Shown piece by piece: positions 37,114 to 48,153 of a stretch of 64,000 nucleotides of DNA (its first letter is position 1; every line of letters begins with the position of its first letter). This DNA is from Aegilops tauschii subsp. strangulata. Taxonomy: Eukaryota > Streptophyta > Magnoliopsida > Poales > Poaceae. The stretch is from assembly GCF_002575655.3 (NCBI RefSeq), contig NC_053037.3, positions 141,433,207 through 141,497,206 on the forward strand, read 5' to 3'. Below the pieces are notes generated by a model that was given only the letters and a program-made list of their open reading frames with translations, had not been told where the DNA came from and searched no databases. Position numbers and translations under genes: made by a program.

Positions 37114-37582
37114 TGTCGGTGTCAAACCGGCGGATCTCGGGTAGGGGGTCCCGAACTGTGCGTCTAAGGCGGATGGTAACATGAGGCAGGGGACACAATG
37201 TTTACCCAGGTTCGGGCCCTCTCGATGGAGGTAATACCCTACTTCCTGCTTGATTGATCTTGATGATATGAGTATTACAAGAGTTGATCTACCACGAGAT
37301 CATAGAGGCTAAACCCTAGAAGCTAGCCTATGGTATGATTGTTGTTGTCCTACAGACTAAACCCTCCGGTTTATATAAACACCGGAGGGGGCTAGGGTTA
37401 CACAGAGTCGGTTACAAGGGAGTATATATGAGATATCCGTAGTGCCAAGCTTGCCTTCCACGCCAAGGAGAGTCCCATCCGGACACAGTCGAAGTCTTCA
37501 ATCTTGTATCTTCATAGTCCAACAATCCGGCCAAAGGATATAGTCCGGCTGTCCGAGGACTCCCTAATCCAGGACTCCCTCA
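37114..37582 (-). mobile_element. Fatima-like 5' LTR
   Basis: 469 bp. The minus-strand TATA region GGTGTTTATATAAACC (near 37374) lies inside an inverted repeat CCGGTG...CACCGG. The sequence immediately after it on the minus strand, TTGGTGCTTTCATTGAGAG (below 37114), occupies the primer-binding-site position; the tRNA was not identified. Confidence 0.85.
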
Positions 37583-37587
37583 ACACC

Positions 37588-38611
37588 AAGCCACTGATTG
37601 ATTTGTTCAAGGAGAAGAAGTTCTTTCATAAGAGCTAATCATATGACTTATGCATGGGCTTCGCTCTCCGCAATGATGGCTCCCAACCAGAACTCGGTAG
37701 TGTTTTATTATAAGACTACTACGTGGTCATGCTTGTCTGGGACAACGTGTTCACATGTGTGTAGCAGAACCTGCTCATGTTTTGGAGCTTACTACCATAG
37801 TTCATCTCCCGAGAACCTCGCAACATTATCTCATCGATTTGTGTTGCAAACTTTCCTTTCAGACATGTTGAGTCTAGAATTTCCTGCCACCAACCAGATA
37901 TGAATCTCAGGCAGTTATGACGCTTGGGGCATCTCAAAGATTTTGATCTTAGTTCCTCTGTAATCCCGGTAAGTCAATGTAGTGGTCATTCTGCTGAGTC
38001 GAGATATCATCCACTTCCCATGAGGATGTGACTTATAGTCCCCTTCCCAAACTGAGTATGCCATTTGTTCGAACTCCTTCAAATGACCGATTGTGATTGC
38101 CTTAGGCTGGTATAAAGAGTTTCAATGATCTTTGTATCAAAAGTAATTCTTTTTGCCACTTAAGGGAATAATTCTACGAGTCAGCTTCCCTAAGGTGTCA
38201 CGTTACGAAATCATGGCAATCATCTCCTTGCTACTTTGGAACCATGCACCATCTTACTTAAGCGTGGAATGGTTGCCTACCAATTTGAACCTTGGTCATC
38301 TGTTTCTTTTCCATCATCCCTGATGTGTGTTTTGTGTCTCAACTCGAGAGATGTTCTTACGTCTCACTCCATGAACTGATCTTGAGTTGCTCGATCTTCG
38401 AGAAGATCGATTCCTGTAGAGTTTCCTTCTATCGTCATCATGTTGGATCAAGATCTCGAAAGCAAAGATGTCGAGACAAAAATGAGGCAATGAATCAAAA
38501 TCTTCGAGAACGACAATTGGATCATGAAGTTTGTGTTAGCTTGTGTCCCCTCTGTCTTCTTACCTCACGTCTTGAATCTCGGGACGAGATTCTTGTTTAG
38601 TGGGGGTGAGT
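37588..38611 (+). pseudogene. 3' internal remnant of the Tekay-like element with polypurine tract
   Basis: Continuation of the host element after the nested one. It is densely interrupted. The only readable piece is LESRDEILV near 38570, the usual C-terminal end of Tekay polyproteins, followed by the purine tract at 38599-38611. Confidence 0.6.
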
Positions 38612-41600
38612 TGTCACAGCCCCAGAATAATGCTTGTAATTAGTGGCATTGCATCCATGCATCATGTCTAAATTTATTTGAAAATTGAAATGGGGATTGA
38701 TCAAACCCCTAGCACCAAAGCAATGCAAATAGGTTCAACTTAAAAATATTTTCAATAAACCCAAACTGACTTCAGAAAAAGTCCATCATTTTTTAAGTTG
38801 GTGAAAACCTCTGACAAAAATGGTGCACATTTTTCCTAGGTCATTTAAGGTTTTTTGGATTAAATTATAGGTATTTGAATTGGGGCTTATAAATGTTATA
38901 TACATTTTTAACTGCTCCAATAATTTGAAACTTTTGTTGGGGCTCTGGAATTATTCAGTTAGCATCCAAAAATATTTTCAGAATTCATTTAAGTGGTTTA
39001 GCATTTTTTCTAAATCAAAACACAAAGACAGAAAATAGGAAATGATAAAAAAGGAGAGCAACTTACCCGGTCTCACCTGTGCAGCCCACCAGAGAGCTCA
39101 GCCATTGCTGTAGCAGTCGGCCTAGCCCACCAGTGCCCTCCCTGTCGTCTACCTCCTCGAGAAAGTAGGACAGGGGCGTGTGCTCGCCGCGCGCCGGCAC
39201 GCGCCGGCCACCTCCTGCCTCCCTGCCTGTCTCCCCATCTCCCTGAGGATGCCACGCGACCCCTTGGCGCCCTCTCACTCCCTCCCGTGTCTCTCCCTCG
39301 TCTACCCCTCTCCCCCGAGCACCACCGAGTGGAGATCGTCGCCACCGACACCGTTCGCCGCGGCCACCGACCCTCCGTCGCCCATCCAGTGTATCCAAGA
39401 GCTCCAGGTCATCTTCCTCATCCTCTCCATCGAGCCATGGAACGACGGATGCACCACAACGTCGCCAGCATCGCCGTTTCCATCGCCGGCCACCGTGGAT
39501 CCTCGCCGTCGATTCGGGAGCTACAGCGAGTCCCCGACCTCGCCCTCGCGCTCGTTGGACTCGCTGTGAGCCTCCGCACCGAACCTTCCTCTCCTTGATG
39601 CCGATTTCTTCCTCTAACCGCGGGCTCCGTCGAGCCCGAGAGCTCATCGCCATCGGCCACGAGGTTGCCATGGCTAGAGCCCACACACGTCGCGTCCGAG
39701 CATGCTGTCGTCCTCAGAGCGTTCCCAGGAACCCATAGCACCTACCCACTCTTCCTCCCGTGCATCGCAGCGCTCTGTCCATCTTCACCGAACTCCGGCC
39801 GCCGCGCAAGTTGCTGCCACCGTCGACTTAGGCCACCGGAGCTGCTGCTGCGTGCACCACCCGACGCGGACGAGCCTTCTCGTCGCGTAGACGCACTTCG
39901 CCGTCCATATGGTCACCGGAAAGCAAAACCCGAGCATCACCGCCGTCTCTGGACGTCACCGGCGGCTTAACTCCGGCCGTGCTGACATGGCAAGGTCATT
40001 AGTGGCTAATGACCCACTAACTAACCCCCTGGCTCGCTGATATGCGGGCCCCACTGCCTAACTAACCAGCTAACAAAAATAGTTTAAGTTTAATCTAAAC
40101 ATAGTGGCCCCACGCGTCAGCGTTGACGTCGCTGACGTGGCCGTTGACCGGACCCACCTGTCTGTGACACTAAATGTCACAGGGTCACTGACCTGTGGGT
40201 CCTGCTGGTTAGGTTTGACCTGGACTGTGCCCCATTGACCTGTTGACGTCATGATGATGTCAGGCTGACGCAGTAATCCTTTTCTGGAATTTAAATAAAT
40301 CTTAAATGATTTGTTTAATTCAGAAAAATATCCAAAACTTTGAAAAATCATAGAAATTAATCTTTTGCTCCAAATGAAATAAATTATATATGAAAAATGA
40401 TCAGAAAAATCCAAGGAATCTGATTATGGCATTTTCATGCATGTTTGAAGAACTTAACCTCACTGTTTAGTCCAAAACATGATAATGCACTATTTGAATT
40501 CATAGTTTGAATTTGAATTTGAACCTTGAGTTCAAATCAACCCAAAACTTTCTGTTACTAGTTGCATTAGCTCAAATCACAACATATTGTCATGTCATGA
40601 TCATGCATCATATTGTGCATTGCATTGATTGTGCTCTTCCTTGTTTGCCGGTAATTGTCCCCTCTCGGTAGACGCTGCTCCGACGCTGTGATCGTTCACA
40701 CTGATGAAGACTCAATGTTATCTTCAGAAGTGGCAGGCAAGAAAAACCCCCTTGTTCATTCCGATACAATCCCACTCTCTCGCTCTTGCTCTTTTTACTG
40801 CATTAGGACAACAACGATTCATCTGTTACCTGTTGCGGTAGTTGAACCCCTTTCCTCTGCATGACCTGTCATTGCCACAGTAAATAGATGAAACCCACTA
40901 GCATGAGTAGGAGTTGTTTGAGCCCTGATGTGCCTACTCATTCATGCTTGTTGTCATGCCTGCTACTGCTTAGAGTTGAGTCGGGTCTGATTCAGCGGGG
41001 ATGAATTGGAATGTGGTGAACATGTCCTACCGTTGAGAGCTAAGTGTGTGAACATGATTTGGTAAAGGTATCGGTGAGAGGCCATGTAGGAGTACATGGT
41101 GGGTTGTCTCATTGAAGCCGTCCTCAGGAGCCGAGTTCTGTGTTTGTGATCCATGAACAGTTACTACCACACAATGGGCTCCGGGCGCTCCAAGCTCTCT
41201 CGACTTATTAATCAACTTGATCTCTGTCCAGGAGTTGCAACTAGTTTCTGGTGTTTGTAGGTAGTGTTAGTAGTCTACCAAGTGGCACTCGGTACAGGTG
41301 GGCTTGGGACAGACTAGGCACAGTGGCACGATGTACCAAGTGGCACCCGGATGGTGGGCTTGGGAACCCTGCTCACATCGTTTGGGGCCGTGAGCGACAC
41401 CCCGGCCGGATCTCCTTGCGGATGGAACCCGAATAGGCGATAAACCTGGACTAGAGACTTGTGTGGTTAGTCAGGTCGTGGCCGACTCCCTCGCCAGGCT
41501 TTCGCTTGAAGGTTGCCGAGATACACGACGTGTACATGGTGGTAAGTGGCGAGAGCGTGTGTGAAGAAGTACACCCCTGCAGGTTTATAAATGATCTATT

Positions 41601-42831
41601 CGAATAGCCGTGTCCGCGGTAAAGGACTTCTGGGTTGCCTGTACAGTTCATAGATAACATGAAATGGATAATCTAAAACTCGCAAGATAAGCGTGAGTAC
41701 TATGGATGGCCTTGTCGTAGGGAGACGGGAGCGGATCCATAGTGGTGTATTGATATGGTGAATATGTGGACTCATGTGCGCCACCTCAAAAGAGTTACTT
41801 GCAATCGTAGTTCAGGATAGCTACCGAGTCAAGCTGGCTTGCTGCAGTCAAACTCCACCACCCCTTTGTTGATACCGATGCATATGTAGCTAGTTCTGAT
41901 GTAAGTCTTGCTGGGTACATTTGTACTCACATTTTCTTATTTTATGTTTTGCAGAGAGACTTCAGTCTCGCTAGTAGTTCCGCGTGGACTTCATCGTTTA
42001 GCTTGTTACCTCAGCTATGATCTTGTACCCTTGGGAGGGTCTTGTAGATAGTCAGGCTTCTCAGCCTTTTTCATTTGTAGTTGTCTGTACTCAGACATGT
42101 TTATGCTTCCGCTTGATGCTTGTATGCTCTGCATGTTGGGTCATGAGACCCATGTTTGTAATATATGACTCTTCGGAGCCTTATGAATAAATACTCTGAG
42201 TCGTAGAGTCTTGTTGTGATGCCATGTTGTATTTGCACATATCGAGCATATTGTGTGTATGATTGAAATGCTTGGTATGTGTGGGATCCGACAACCTAGT
42301 TGTCTATCCTTGGTAGCCTCTCTTATGGGAAAATGTAGTCGGGTGCTTCCACTGAGCCATGGTAGTCTGCTACAGCCTGGTTTACCGGAGTCCTGCTAGC
42401 CCAGCACTACTGCTCCGGAATGCTTAGACTGGTCGGCATATGATTCACATCGTTCCTTTGTCTGTCCCTTCGGGGAAATGTCACGTGGTGACTTCCGGAG
42501 TCCTGCTAGCCTGCTACAGCCCGGATTCCCGGAGTCCTGTTAGCCCAGTTGCTACAGCCCGGATTCACAGGCTGATGACCGACATGCTCGATGTCGTTTC
42601 ATGTATGCCTGTCCCCGTAAGTTAGTGCCACTTTGGGTTCACGACTAGTCATGTCGGCCCGGGTTCTCTGTCATATGGATGCTAGCGACACTATCATATA
42701 CGTGAGCCAAAAGACGCAAACGGTCCCGGGCCAGGTAAGGCGACACCCGTGGGAATACCGTGCGTGAGGCCGCAAAGTGATATGAGGTGTTACATGCTAG
42801 ATCGGTGTGACTTAGAATCGGGGTCCTGACA
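38612..42831 (+). mobile_element. 3' LTR of the Tekay-like element
   Basis: 4,220 bp, same start and end as the LTR at 21057. It contains a stretch of about 50 bp near 39148-39195 missing from the 5' LTR and many substitutions, so the element is clearly older than family B. Confidence 0.85.
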
Positions 42832-42836
42832 TGATG

Positions 42837-44344
42837 TTTATCCTTTATGCATCTTATTTTGCTTAGTTCGACGGTAGCATTATAAGATGATCTCTCACTC
42901 TCACTAAATTTCAAGGTACAAGTCTTCTCCTTGAGTATGCACTGTTGTGAAAGTTCGTCGTGCCGAGACACCACATGATGATCGGGTGTGATAAGCTCTA
43001 TGTTCACATACAATGGGTGCAAGCCAGTTTTGCACACGCAGAATACTTGGGTTAAACTTGACAAGCCTAGCATAAGAAGATATGGCCTCGGAACACTGAG
43101 ACTGAAAGGTCGAGCGTGAATCATATAGTAGATATGATCAACATAGTGATGTTCACCATTGAAAGCTACTCCTTCTCACGTGATGATCGGACATGGTTTA
43201 GTTGATTTGGATCACGTGATCACTTAGATGATTAGAGGGATATCTATCTAAGTGGGCGTTCTTAAGTAATATGATTAATTGAACTTTAATTTATCATGAA
43301 CTTAGTCCAGGTAGTATTAGCATATCTATGTTGTAGATCAATAGCTCGCGATGTAGCTCCCCGTTTATTTTTATATGTTCCTAGAGAAATATAAGTTGAA
43401 AGATGTTAGTAGCAATGATGCTGATTCGATCCGTGATCTGAGGATTATCCTCATTGCTGCACAGAACGTTATGTCCTTGATGCACCGCTAGGTGACAGAC
43501 CGATTGCAGGAGCAGATGCAGACGTTATGAATGTTTGGCAAGCTCTATAGGATGACTACTTGATAGTTTAGTGCACCATGCTTTACAGCTTAGAATCGGG
43601 GCTTCAAAGACGTTTTGAACGCCACAGAGCATATGAGATGTTCCAAGAGTTGAAATTAGTATTTCAGACTCATGCCCATGTCAAAAGGTATGAGACCTTT
43701 GACAAGTACTTTGCCTACAAGATGGAGGAGAATAGCTCAGCTAGTGAGCATGTGCTCAGAATGTCTGAGTACTACAATCACTTGAATCAAGTGGGAGTTA
43801 ATCTTCCAGATAAGATAGTGATTGACAGAGTTCTCTAGTCACTATCACCAAGTTACTAGAACTTCGTGATGAACTATAATATGCAAGGGATAACGGAAAC
43901 GATTCCCAAGCTCTTCGTGATGCTGAAATCAACGAAGGTAGAAATCAAGAAAAGCATCAAGTGTTGATGGTTGACAAGACCACTAGTTTCAAGAAAAGGG
44001 CAAAGGGAAGAATGGGAACTTCAAGAAGAATGGCAAGCAAGTTGCTGCTCAAGTCAAGAAGCCCAAGTCTGGACCTAAGCCTGAGACTAAGTGCTTCTAC
44101 TACAAAGGGACTGGTCACTAGAAGCGGCACTGCCCCAAGTATTTGGCGGATAAGAAGGATGGCAAAGTGAACAAAGGTATATTTGATATACATGTTATTC
44201 ATGTGTACTTTACTAGTGTTTATAGCAACCCCTCAGTATTTGACACTAGTTCATTTGCTAAAGATTAGTAACTCGAAAAGGGAGTTGCAGAATGAACAGA
44301 GACTAGTTAAGGGTGAAGTGATGATGTGTGTTGGAAGTGGTTCC
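42837..44344 (+). pseudogene. Angela gag and start of protease (broken)
   Basis: The leader continues to about 43395. Gag then reads VSSNDADSIRDLRIILIAAQ before a small frameshift near 43467, and reopens at 43578-43838 (LESGLQRRFERHRAYEMFQE ... EYYNHLNQVGVNLPDKI), a UBN2/Copia gag core. The zinc knuckle near 44090-44150 should be CxxC-x4-H-x4-C but reads CFYYKGTGH then TAG: the second Cys is Tyr and the Trp codon TGG is TAG. The protease active site near 44240 reads FDTSS instead of FDTGS. Family C inserts at 44345. Confidence 0.8.
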
Positions 44345-45229
44345 CGTCGGATTTCGGGTTCCGGCAAAACCCTTGAGGTTCAAACTCTGGGGTGCGCATG
44401 AAGATCTCTCCTCCCCCTAGCTCACGCCCTCACCGCAATTTCAAGGCTCAGCGCGACGACCTCACAGAACATGAGACACAAGGTTTATACTGGTTCGGGC
44501 CACCGATGTGGTGTAATACCCTACTCCAGTGTGGTGTGGTGGATTGCCTCTTGGGCTGAGGATGAAAAATTACAAGGGAAGAACAGCCTCCTGAGGAGAG
44601 GTGCTCTTGTGCTTGGTGAGCTTGTGTGGGTGAGGATGATCTGAATAGCCCAAGATCAGTCCTTCTCCTACTGTGGTGGCTAGTCCTATTTATAGAAGCC
44701 CCGATCCTCTTCCCAAATGTAGGCGGGAAGGGATCACACAACGGCCAAATTTGTAGGGAGACAACTAGTACAAGTTATCCTGACTAAAGGTGGTCTTCAC
44801 CTGCCAAAGGCTCTAATGGTGACCTCCGTCCTGCCGTCCTCCTGGTCTTGGTCTCATTGCACCGATATGGAAACCTTTGCCTGATGCCTCGGGACTCCTC
44901 GCCTGCGCTTGCCTCTTTAGCACCAAAGAGGAAACAAGGACACTGTGCACACTGGCGCCCGCCTGGCGCCCGCCTGGCCTTGGTCGTCATGGCTTGCGTC
45001 ACAGAAACCTCGCAAGGTGCCCCTCGCCTTGATCTCTCTGTTCCTCGCAAGCTAGCCTAGTGAGGCCGCCCCCGAGGAGGTCTTGTGTCGCCCGCCTTGC
45101 GTGGCTTGGCCCCTCGAGAGGGTCTTGAGTGTTTGCTGATGAAGATGGGCCGTACAAGGCCGCTGGTGGAGCCATGCCGTGGGCCGCAGGCAGGCAAGTC
45201 TGGGGACCCCCATTCCGAGGACACCGACA
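44345..45229 (-). mobile_element. Family C 3' LTR
   Basis: 885 bp, on the minus strand TGTCGGTGTCCTCGG to ...GAAATCCGACG. The final dinucleotide is CG rather than CA, a probable point change at 44345. Overlapping long open frames reflect GC-rich composition. Confidence 0.7.
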
Positions 45230-45469
45230 GTAGCCCCCGGGCCCAAGGTGCGCTCGGGCCTGGCTTCGAGGCGAAGCCAAGGGCAAACGCAGAGCGCCGC
45301 AGGCCCCAACAGCCTACGGCCTCGGTTGACGCATGACAATTGATGGGACGTGGGCGTCTCCGCTTCCCCACGCTGCCTCGGCAACTGCCCGACTTGACGA
45401 GTTCCTGTTGCGTGCAGAGAAAAATAATCATTACATGTGATCGTGGGATCGCCGGTTGGCCTTCTCCCA

Positions 45470-45477
45470 CTATAAAT
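45470..45477 (+). promoter_or_regulatory. TATA box of the family C antisense gene
   Basis: CTATAAAT in a C/T-rich context, about 390 bp upstream of the ATG at 45865. The stretch between may be a leader or may contain an earlier exon. Confidence 0.5.
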
Positions 45478-45864
45478 GAGGAGGGAGAGGCGGAGACACT
45501 CATGGTGCCGATACGGAGGTTCTCGGCCATAGAGAAGGGAAAAAACCCCGCGACGAGCTGGGGCCTCTTCCGCCGAAGAAGAGGATGGCCCATCGCCGCG
45601 ACGTAGTCGTGAGGCTGGAGGTGTCGAGGCCTTGGTGCGAGCGGCCTCGTCCCGGGTATCCGCTGCCTTTGTACGCCCAAGCCGAGGGCTCCGGAGGGAG
45701 AGGCGGCGAGCAGTGCCGCCCACGCCATGGCCGTGGTCGCCGCGCCGTGGTGACGCACGCCGTCGCCCCAGGAGCCCATGCCGCAGAATCCTCGCACGAA
45801 CTCGTGATGTGGGCGGTGATGCCCCCGCGCACTTGGATTCATTTCGCAGTTCTTCTCCGCCGAG

Positions 45865-46314
45865 ATGCCGCCGAGGGGTCCCCTCGAGCTCTGGCTGCAG
45901 CACGCCGACTGCGACGCCCCGGTGACTGGAGCAGAGGTTGAAGTCGTCTCCCCAGGCAAGGTCTTCATGACCCGTGGCTGGGGCGAGGTTGCTCGAGTCT
46001 GCCATGCGGAAGGCGTCGTCGCCATCCATTTCGAGTACGACGGCGCCTCCATGATGTTCTTCAAATTCTTCGACGAGGAAGGCCGCCGCCTGAAGTGCTG
46101 CCCCGGAGGGGGTCATCGGGACGGTGCAGCGTCCAACGCCGGACCTGCCGCTGGCCTCGCCAGCAGCTCCTCCAGCAGTAGCGGCGGCGCTTGGGAGTCC
46201 AGCGATTCTCCTGAGCCCTACGAGACCCCGGAGACGAGCGACGACAGCTACGTGCCCCCGAGCTCTCGCCGTGTCCGGAGCAAGGCCACTGTGTCCGGCT
46301 GCCGCCGTCGCTGA
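45865..46314 (+). CDS. B3-domain-like protein encoded antisense in Gypsy family C
   Basis: 149 codons from ATG 45865, uninterrupted. Residues 1-70 (PLELWLQHADCDAPVTGAEV, FMTRGWGEVARVC, GVVAIHFEYDGASMMFFKFF, GRRLKCC) follow the pattern of the plant B3 DNA-binding fold: a GW motif, then a gD-like turn and an F.yDG...F.K.F strand pair. The rest is a serine/acidic tail ending in RRVRSKATVSGCRRR. A DNA-binding nuclear protein is the best guess; the fold assignment is by eye. It occupies the same antisense position as the Transposase_28-like genes of the other families but is unrelated to them. Upstream exons cannot be excluded. The opposite-strand frame of 432 codons (45052-46350) is a GC shadow. 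Confidence 0.55.
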   Translation: MPPRGPLELWLQHADCDAPVTGAEVEVVSPGKVFMTRGWGEVARVCHAEGVVAIHFEYDGASMMFFKFFDEEGRRLKCCPGGGHRDGAASNAGPAAGLASSSSSSSGGAWESSDSPEPYETPETSDDSYVPPSSRRVRSKATVSGCRRR

Positions 46315-46464
46315 CCTGGATAGGGTTGGCGCCGGCCTCCCGTGGCCCACTGTTGATGATGGCGTCGGCCGCGCTGGCGCGCGTAGATAAGGCTCCTAGA
46401 AACTTCCTCCTTTTGTTCCCCGCGAGGAATCGAGATGGACCCCGCGGGGGCGTGTAAAGGGTAT

Positions 46465-47014
46465 TGTCGTGGTACTAAGACTGACAGTAGAATAGGGGGG
46501 TAAGTATAGAGAGGCAAGATCCTAGCTATGGCAAAGTTGTACACACGAGTTTTATGAGTTCAGGCCCTTCTCAGAGGAAGTAACAGCCCTACGTCTCGGA
46601 GCCCGGAGGCGGTCGACTGGATTATGCATATGTGTGTTTACAGGGGTGCGAACCCTTGTGCCTGTGGAGGGGGGTGGCTTATATAGAGTGCGCCAGGACC
46701 CCAGCCAGTCCACGTTACAAGGGTTTTAAGGTACATCAAGAGGGGGCGTTACTGGTAACGCTAGTAATAAAGAGACATAATGACCATTAAAGCTATGATG
46801 TAATGTCCGACCGTTGAGTGCGGAATGGCTTTAGATCTTCTGGTGGTCGAGTGACAGTCTTCATGGTCGAGTGACTTCGAGTCTTCCGAGTGGAATGCCT
46901 CATGGTCGAGTGGATGATGACTCCTCTTCGACTGCTTCTGGTTTCAGGGTGAAGTCCTAGGGGAGGGTGTCTAGGTCAGGCCTATGACCCTACCCTAGGT
47001 ACATGGCTTCGTCA
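46465..47014 (-). mobile_element. Family A copy 2, 3' LTR
   Basis: 550 bp; minus strand TGACGAAGCCATGTACC to ...GTACCACGACA. TATA on the minus strand (CTATATAAG) at about 46678-46686. The polypurine tract (minus strand TTCGGGGGCTAA) ends next to it at 47015-47026. Confidence 0.85.
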
Positions 47015-47433
47015 TTAGCCCCCGAATGGTTCGGGGTTCGAGTGGAGAAGGAGTTGATAATCTTTCCGACTCAACTTTTGCGCTTCGAAAACACTTTGAA
47101 CTGGGATTAAATGATCAATCATGATGACTTCAACTTCTTGTTCAGTCGCCTTGATCCATTCTTGGTTTTGTCGAGTGAACTTTCGTTGCTAAGCTTCGAG
47201 TGTTGATATGGAGAAAATCCTCTGTCTGACAGATTGTCCTGTTCTCCACGGATTTCGCGCGATTCGAATTTTGGGAAGCGCGCGGGGCGGAGGAGGCCGC
47301 GGTAGTCGGGCTGGATAAGGCAGGGTCACCTCGATTTCCACGCCACCTTTTTCGCCACGTATCGCGCGCGCGACTGTTGCGGGATTTGATAAGATCGCCC
47401 AGCCCTACAGGTCAGTCACTCGGAAGCAACCTC

Positions 47434-47440
47434 ATATAAG
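47434..47440 (+). promoter_or_regulatory. TATA box of the family A copy 2 antisense gene
   Basis: ATATAAG, about 130 bp before the ATG at 47568. The leader between them includes a run of about 18 C residues (47515-47533). Confidence 0.55.
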
Positions 47441-47567
47441 GCGCCGGACTGGGGTTTTTGAATAGTGCGTCCCCATTCCTCTTCTTTCTTCCCTGTTTTC
47501 CCCACTGCATCCGTTCCCCCCCCCCCCCCCCCCGCGCCGCCGCCCCGTTCGAGCTCTGCTCGCCGCG

Positions 47568-48153
47568 ATGGGGAAGGAGAAGACGGTGGCTTTGGAGCGC
47601 GCGAAGAAGGCAACGGCGAAGGCGAAGGGGGAAAAGACCAGCCGGGGCGGATCCTCGTCGAGGTCTGCTCTGCCGCGCTGCTGGATCCAGGGCGATTGGA
47701 TCCAGTCGATGATCCACCAGGACGACATCGATGATCTGGCCGAGGAGGGGCTGATTCCCCACGGATCTGCGCAGCTGCCGGAGGATGAGACTGAGCCTCG
47801 GCCGCGGGAGGGTGAGTGCGTCCTCCTCGCCACCCACGTCGACCGCGGGTTTTCCTTGCCTCCCCATCCTTTTTTTCCGAGCTTTCTTGAACTTCTTTGG
47901 GGCACAACTCCACCACTTTTCCCCCAACACAATCGTGTATCTTGCTGCTTTCGTGTCTCTGTGCGAAAACTTCTTGGGTTGTAGACCTCACTAGGCCTCT
48001 TCAAGCACATTTTCACGTGTCGCTCCCAGTCGGTCAAAAAGGCCAACCCGAGTGACGAGAAGACAAAAGTGATCCAGATGTGTGGGGGTCTTGGAATTCA
48101 AATGAGGGGTAAGAGTTCTTTCCCAGCCATAATCCTTCCCGAGTCAGTCCGAG
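47568..48153 (+). pseudogene. Family A copy 2 antisense gene, first part of exon 1
   Basis: ATG 47568, MGKEKTVALERAKKATAKAK, closely matching copy 1. A frameshift in a T-run near 47872 moves the Transposase_28-like block into another frame (FRAFLNFFGAQLHHFSPN), and a TAG near 47992 replaces the Trp codon after CRPH. Family B is inserted at 48154 within the codons for PESVRGWQS. The gene was therefore already degenerate or has decayed since. It continues at 62022. Confidence 0.8.

Larger units (their letters stand above)
27549..37582 (-). mobile_element. Fatima-like Gypsy element, complete but inactive
   Basis: Two 469-bp LTRs (27549-28017 and 37114-37582) and duplicated ACACC (27544-27548, 37583-37587) define it. 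gag-pol runs on the minus strand from 36982 to 31942; the antisense gene runs on the plus strand from 28345 to 31066. The LTRs differ at roughly 20 sites by eye (4-5%). Defects: deletion inside gag, frameshift in RT, a stop between the integrase zinc finger and core, and loss of the integrase catalytic Glu. The name rests on memory of the LTR start TGTCGGTGTCAAA and end CAGGACTCCCTCA. Confidence 0.8.
21057..42831 (+). mobile_element. Tekay-like Gypsy element with ~4.2-kb LTRs, host of the Fatima-like element
   Basis: Borders TGTCACAGCCCC ... GGGTCCTGACA, duplicated TGATG on both sides, tRNA-Met primer-binding site after the 5' LTR and a purine tract (AGTGGGGGTGAGT, 38599-38611) before the 3' LTR. 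The internal region totals only about 3.4 kb (25208-27548 plus 37588-38611), much shorter than the two LTRs together. It contains only decayed RT and the typical Tekay/chromovirus ending (LESRDEIL ... near 38570). No gag, integrase or chromodomain can be read. The lineage is inferred from those remnants. Confidence 0.8.
18607..44344 (+). mobile_element. Angela-type Copia element, split by a nested Gypsy element and truncated
   Basis: Pieces: 5' LTR 18607-20325, primer-binding site and leader 20326-21056, then a 21.8-kb insertion (21057-42831), then leader and gag 42837-44344. The joint is proven by the duplicated TGATG on both sides (21052-21056 and 42832-42836). At 44345 a second Gypsy element (family C) cuts it in the early protease region, so most of pol and the 3' LTR are outside the window. 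The left flank CAATA (18602-18606) is the presumed target duplication. Confidence 0.85.
44345..46464 (-). mobile_element. Gypsy family C, 3' end only (3' LTR plus antisense-gene region)
   Basis: Minus-oriented. The 3' LTR is 44345-45229; the adjoining minus-strand purine tract GGGCCCGGGGGCTAC occupies 45230-45244. The left border follows the point where Angela homology stops (GGAAGTGGTTCC, 44344). The inner region holds a plus-strand gene with its own TATA box. The element is then interrupted by family A copy 2 at 46465 (flank GGTAT, 46460-46464), so pol is outside the window. Confidence 0.7.

Noticed and set aside
39063..39686. 207-codon minus-strand frame in the Tekay-like 3' LTR
   Set aside because: LTR noncoding sequence; not preserved in the 5' LTR.
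44329..44344. Family C border at TGTTGGAAG (44329)
   Set aside because: GTTGGAAGTGGTTCC still matches Angela protease-region sequence, so the border was moved to 44345.
45052..46350. 432- and 335-codon minus-strand frames in family C
   Set aside because: They cross the LTR/internal boundary and lie opposite the B3-like frame; high GC makes all frames open.
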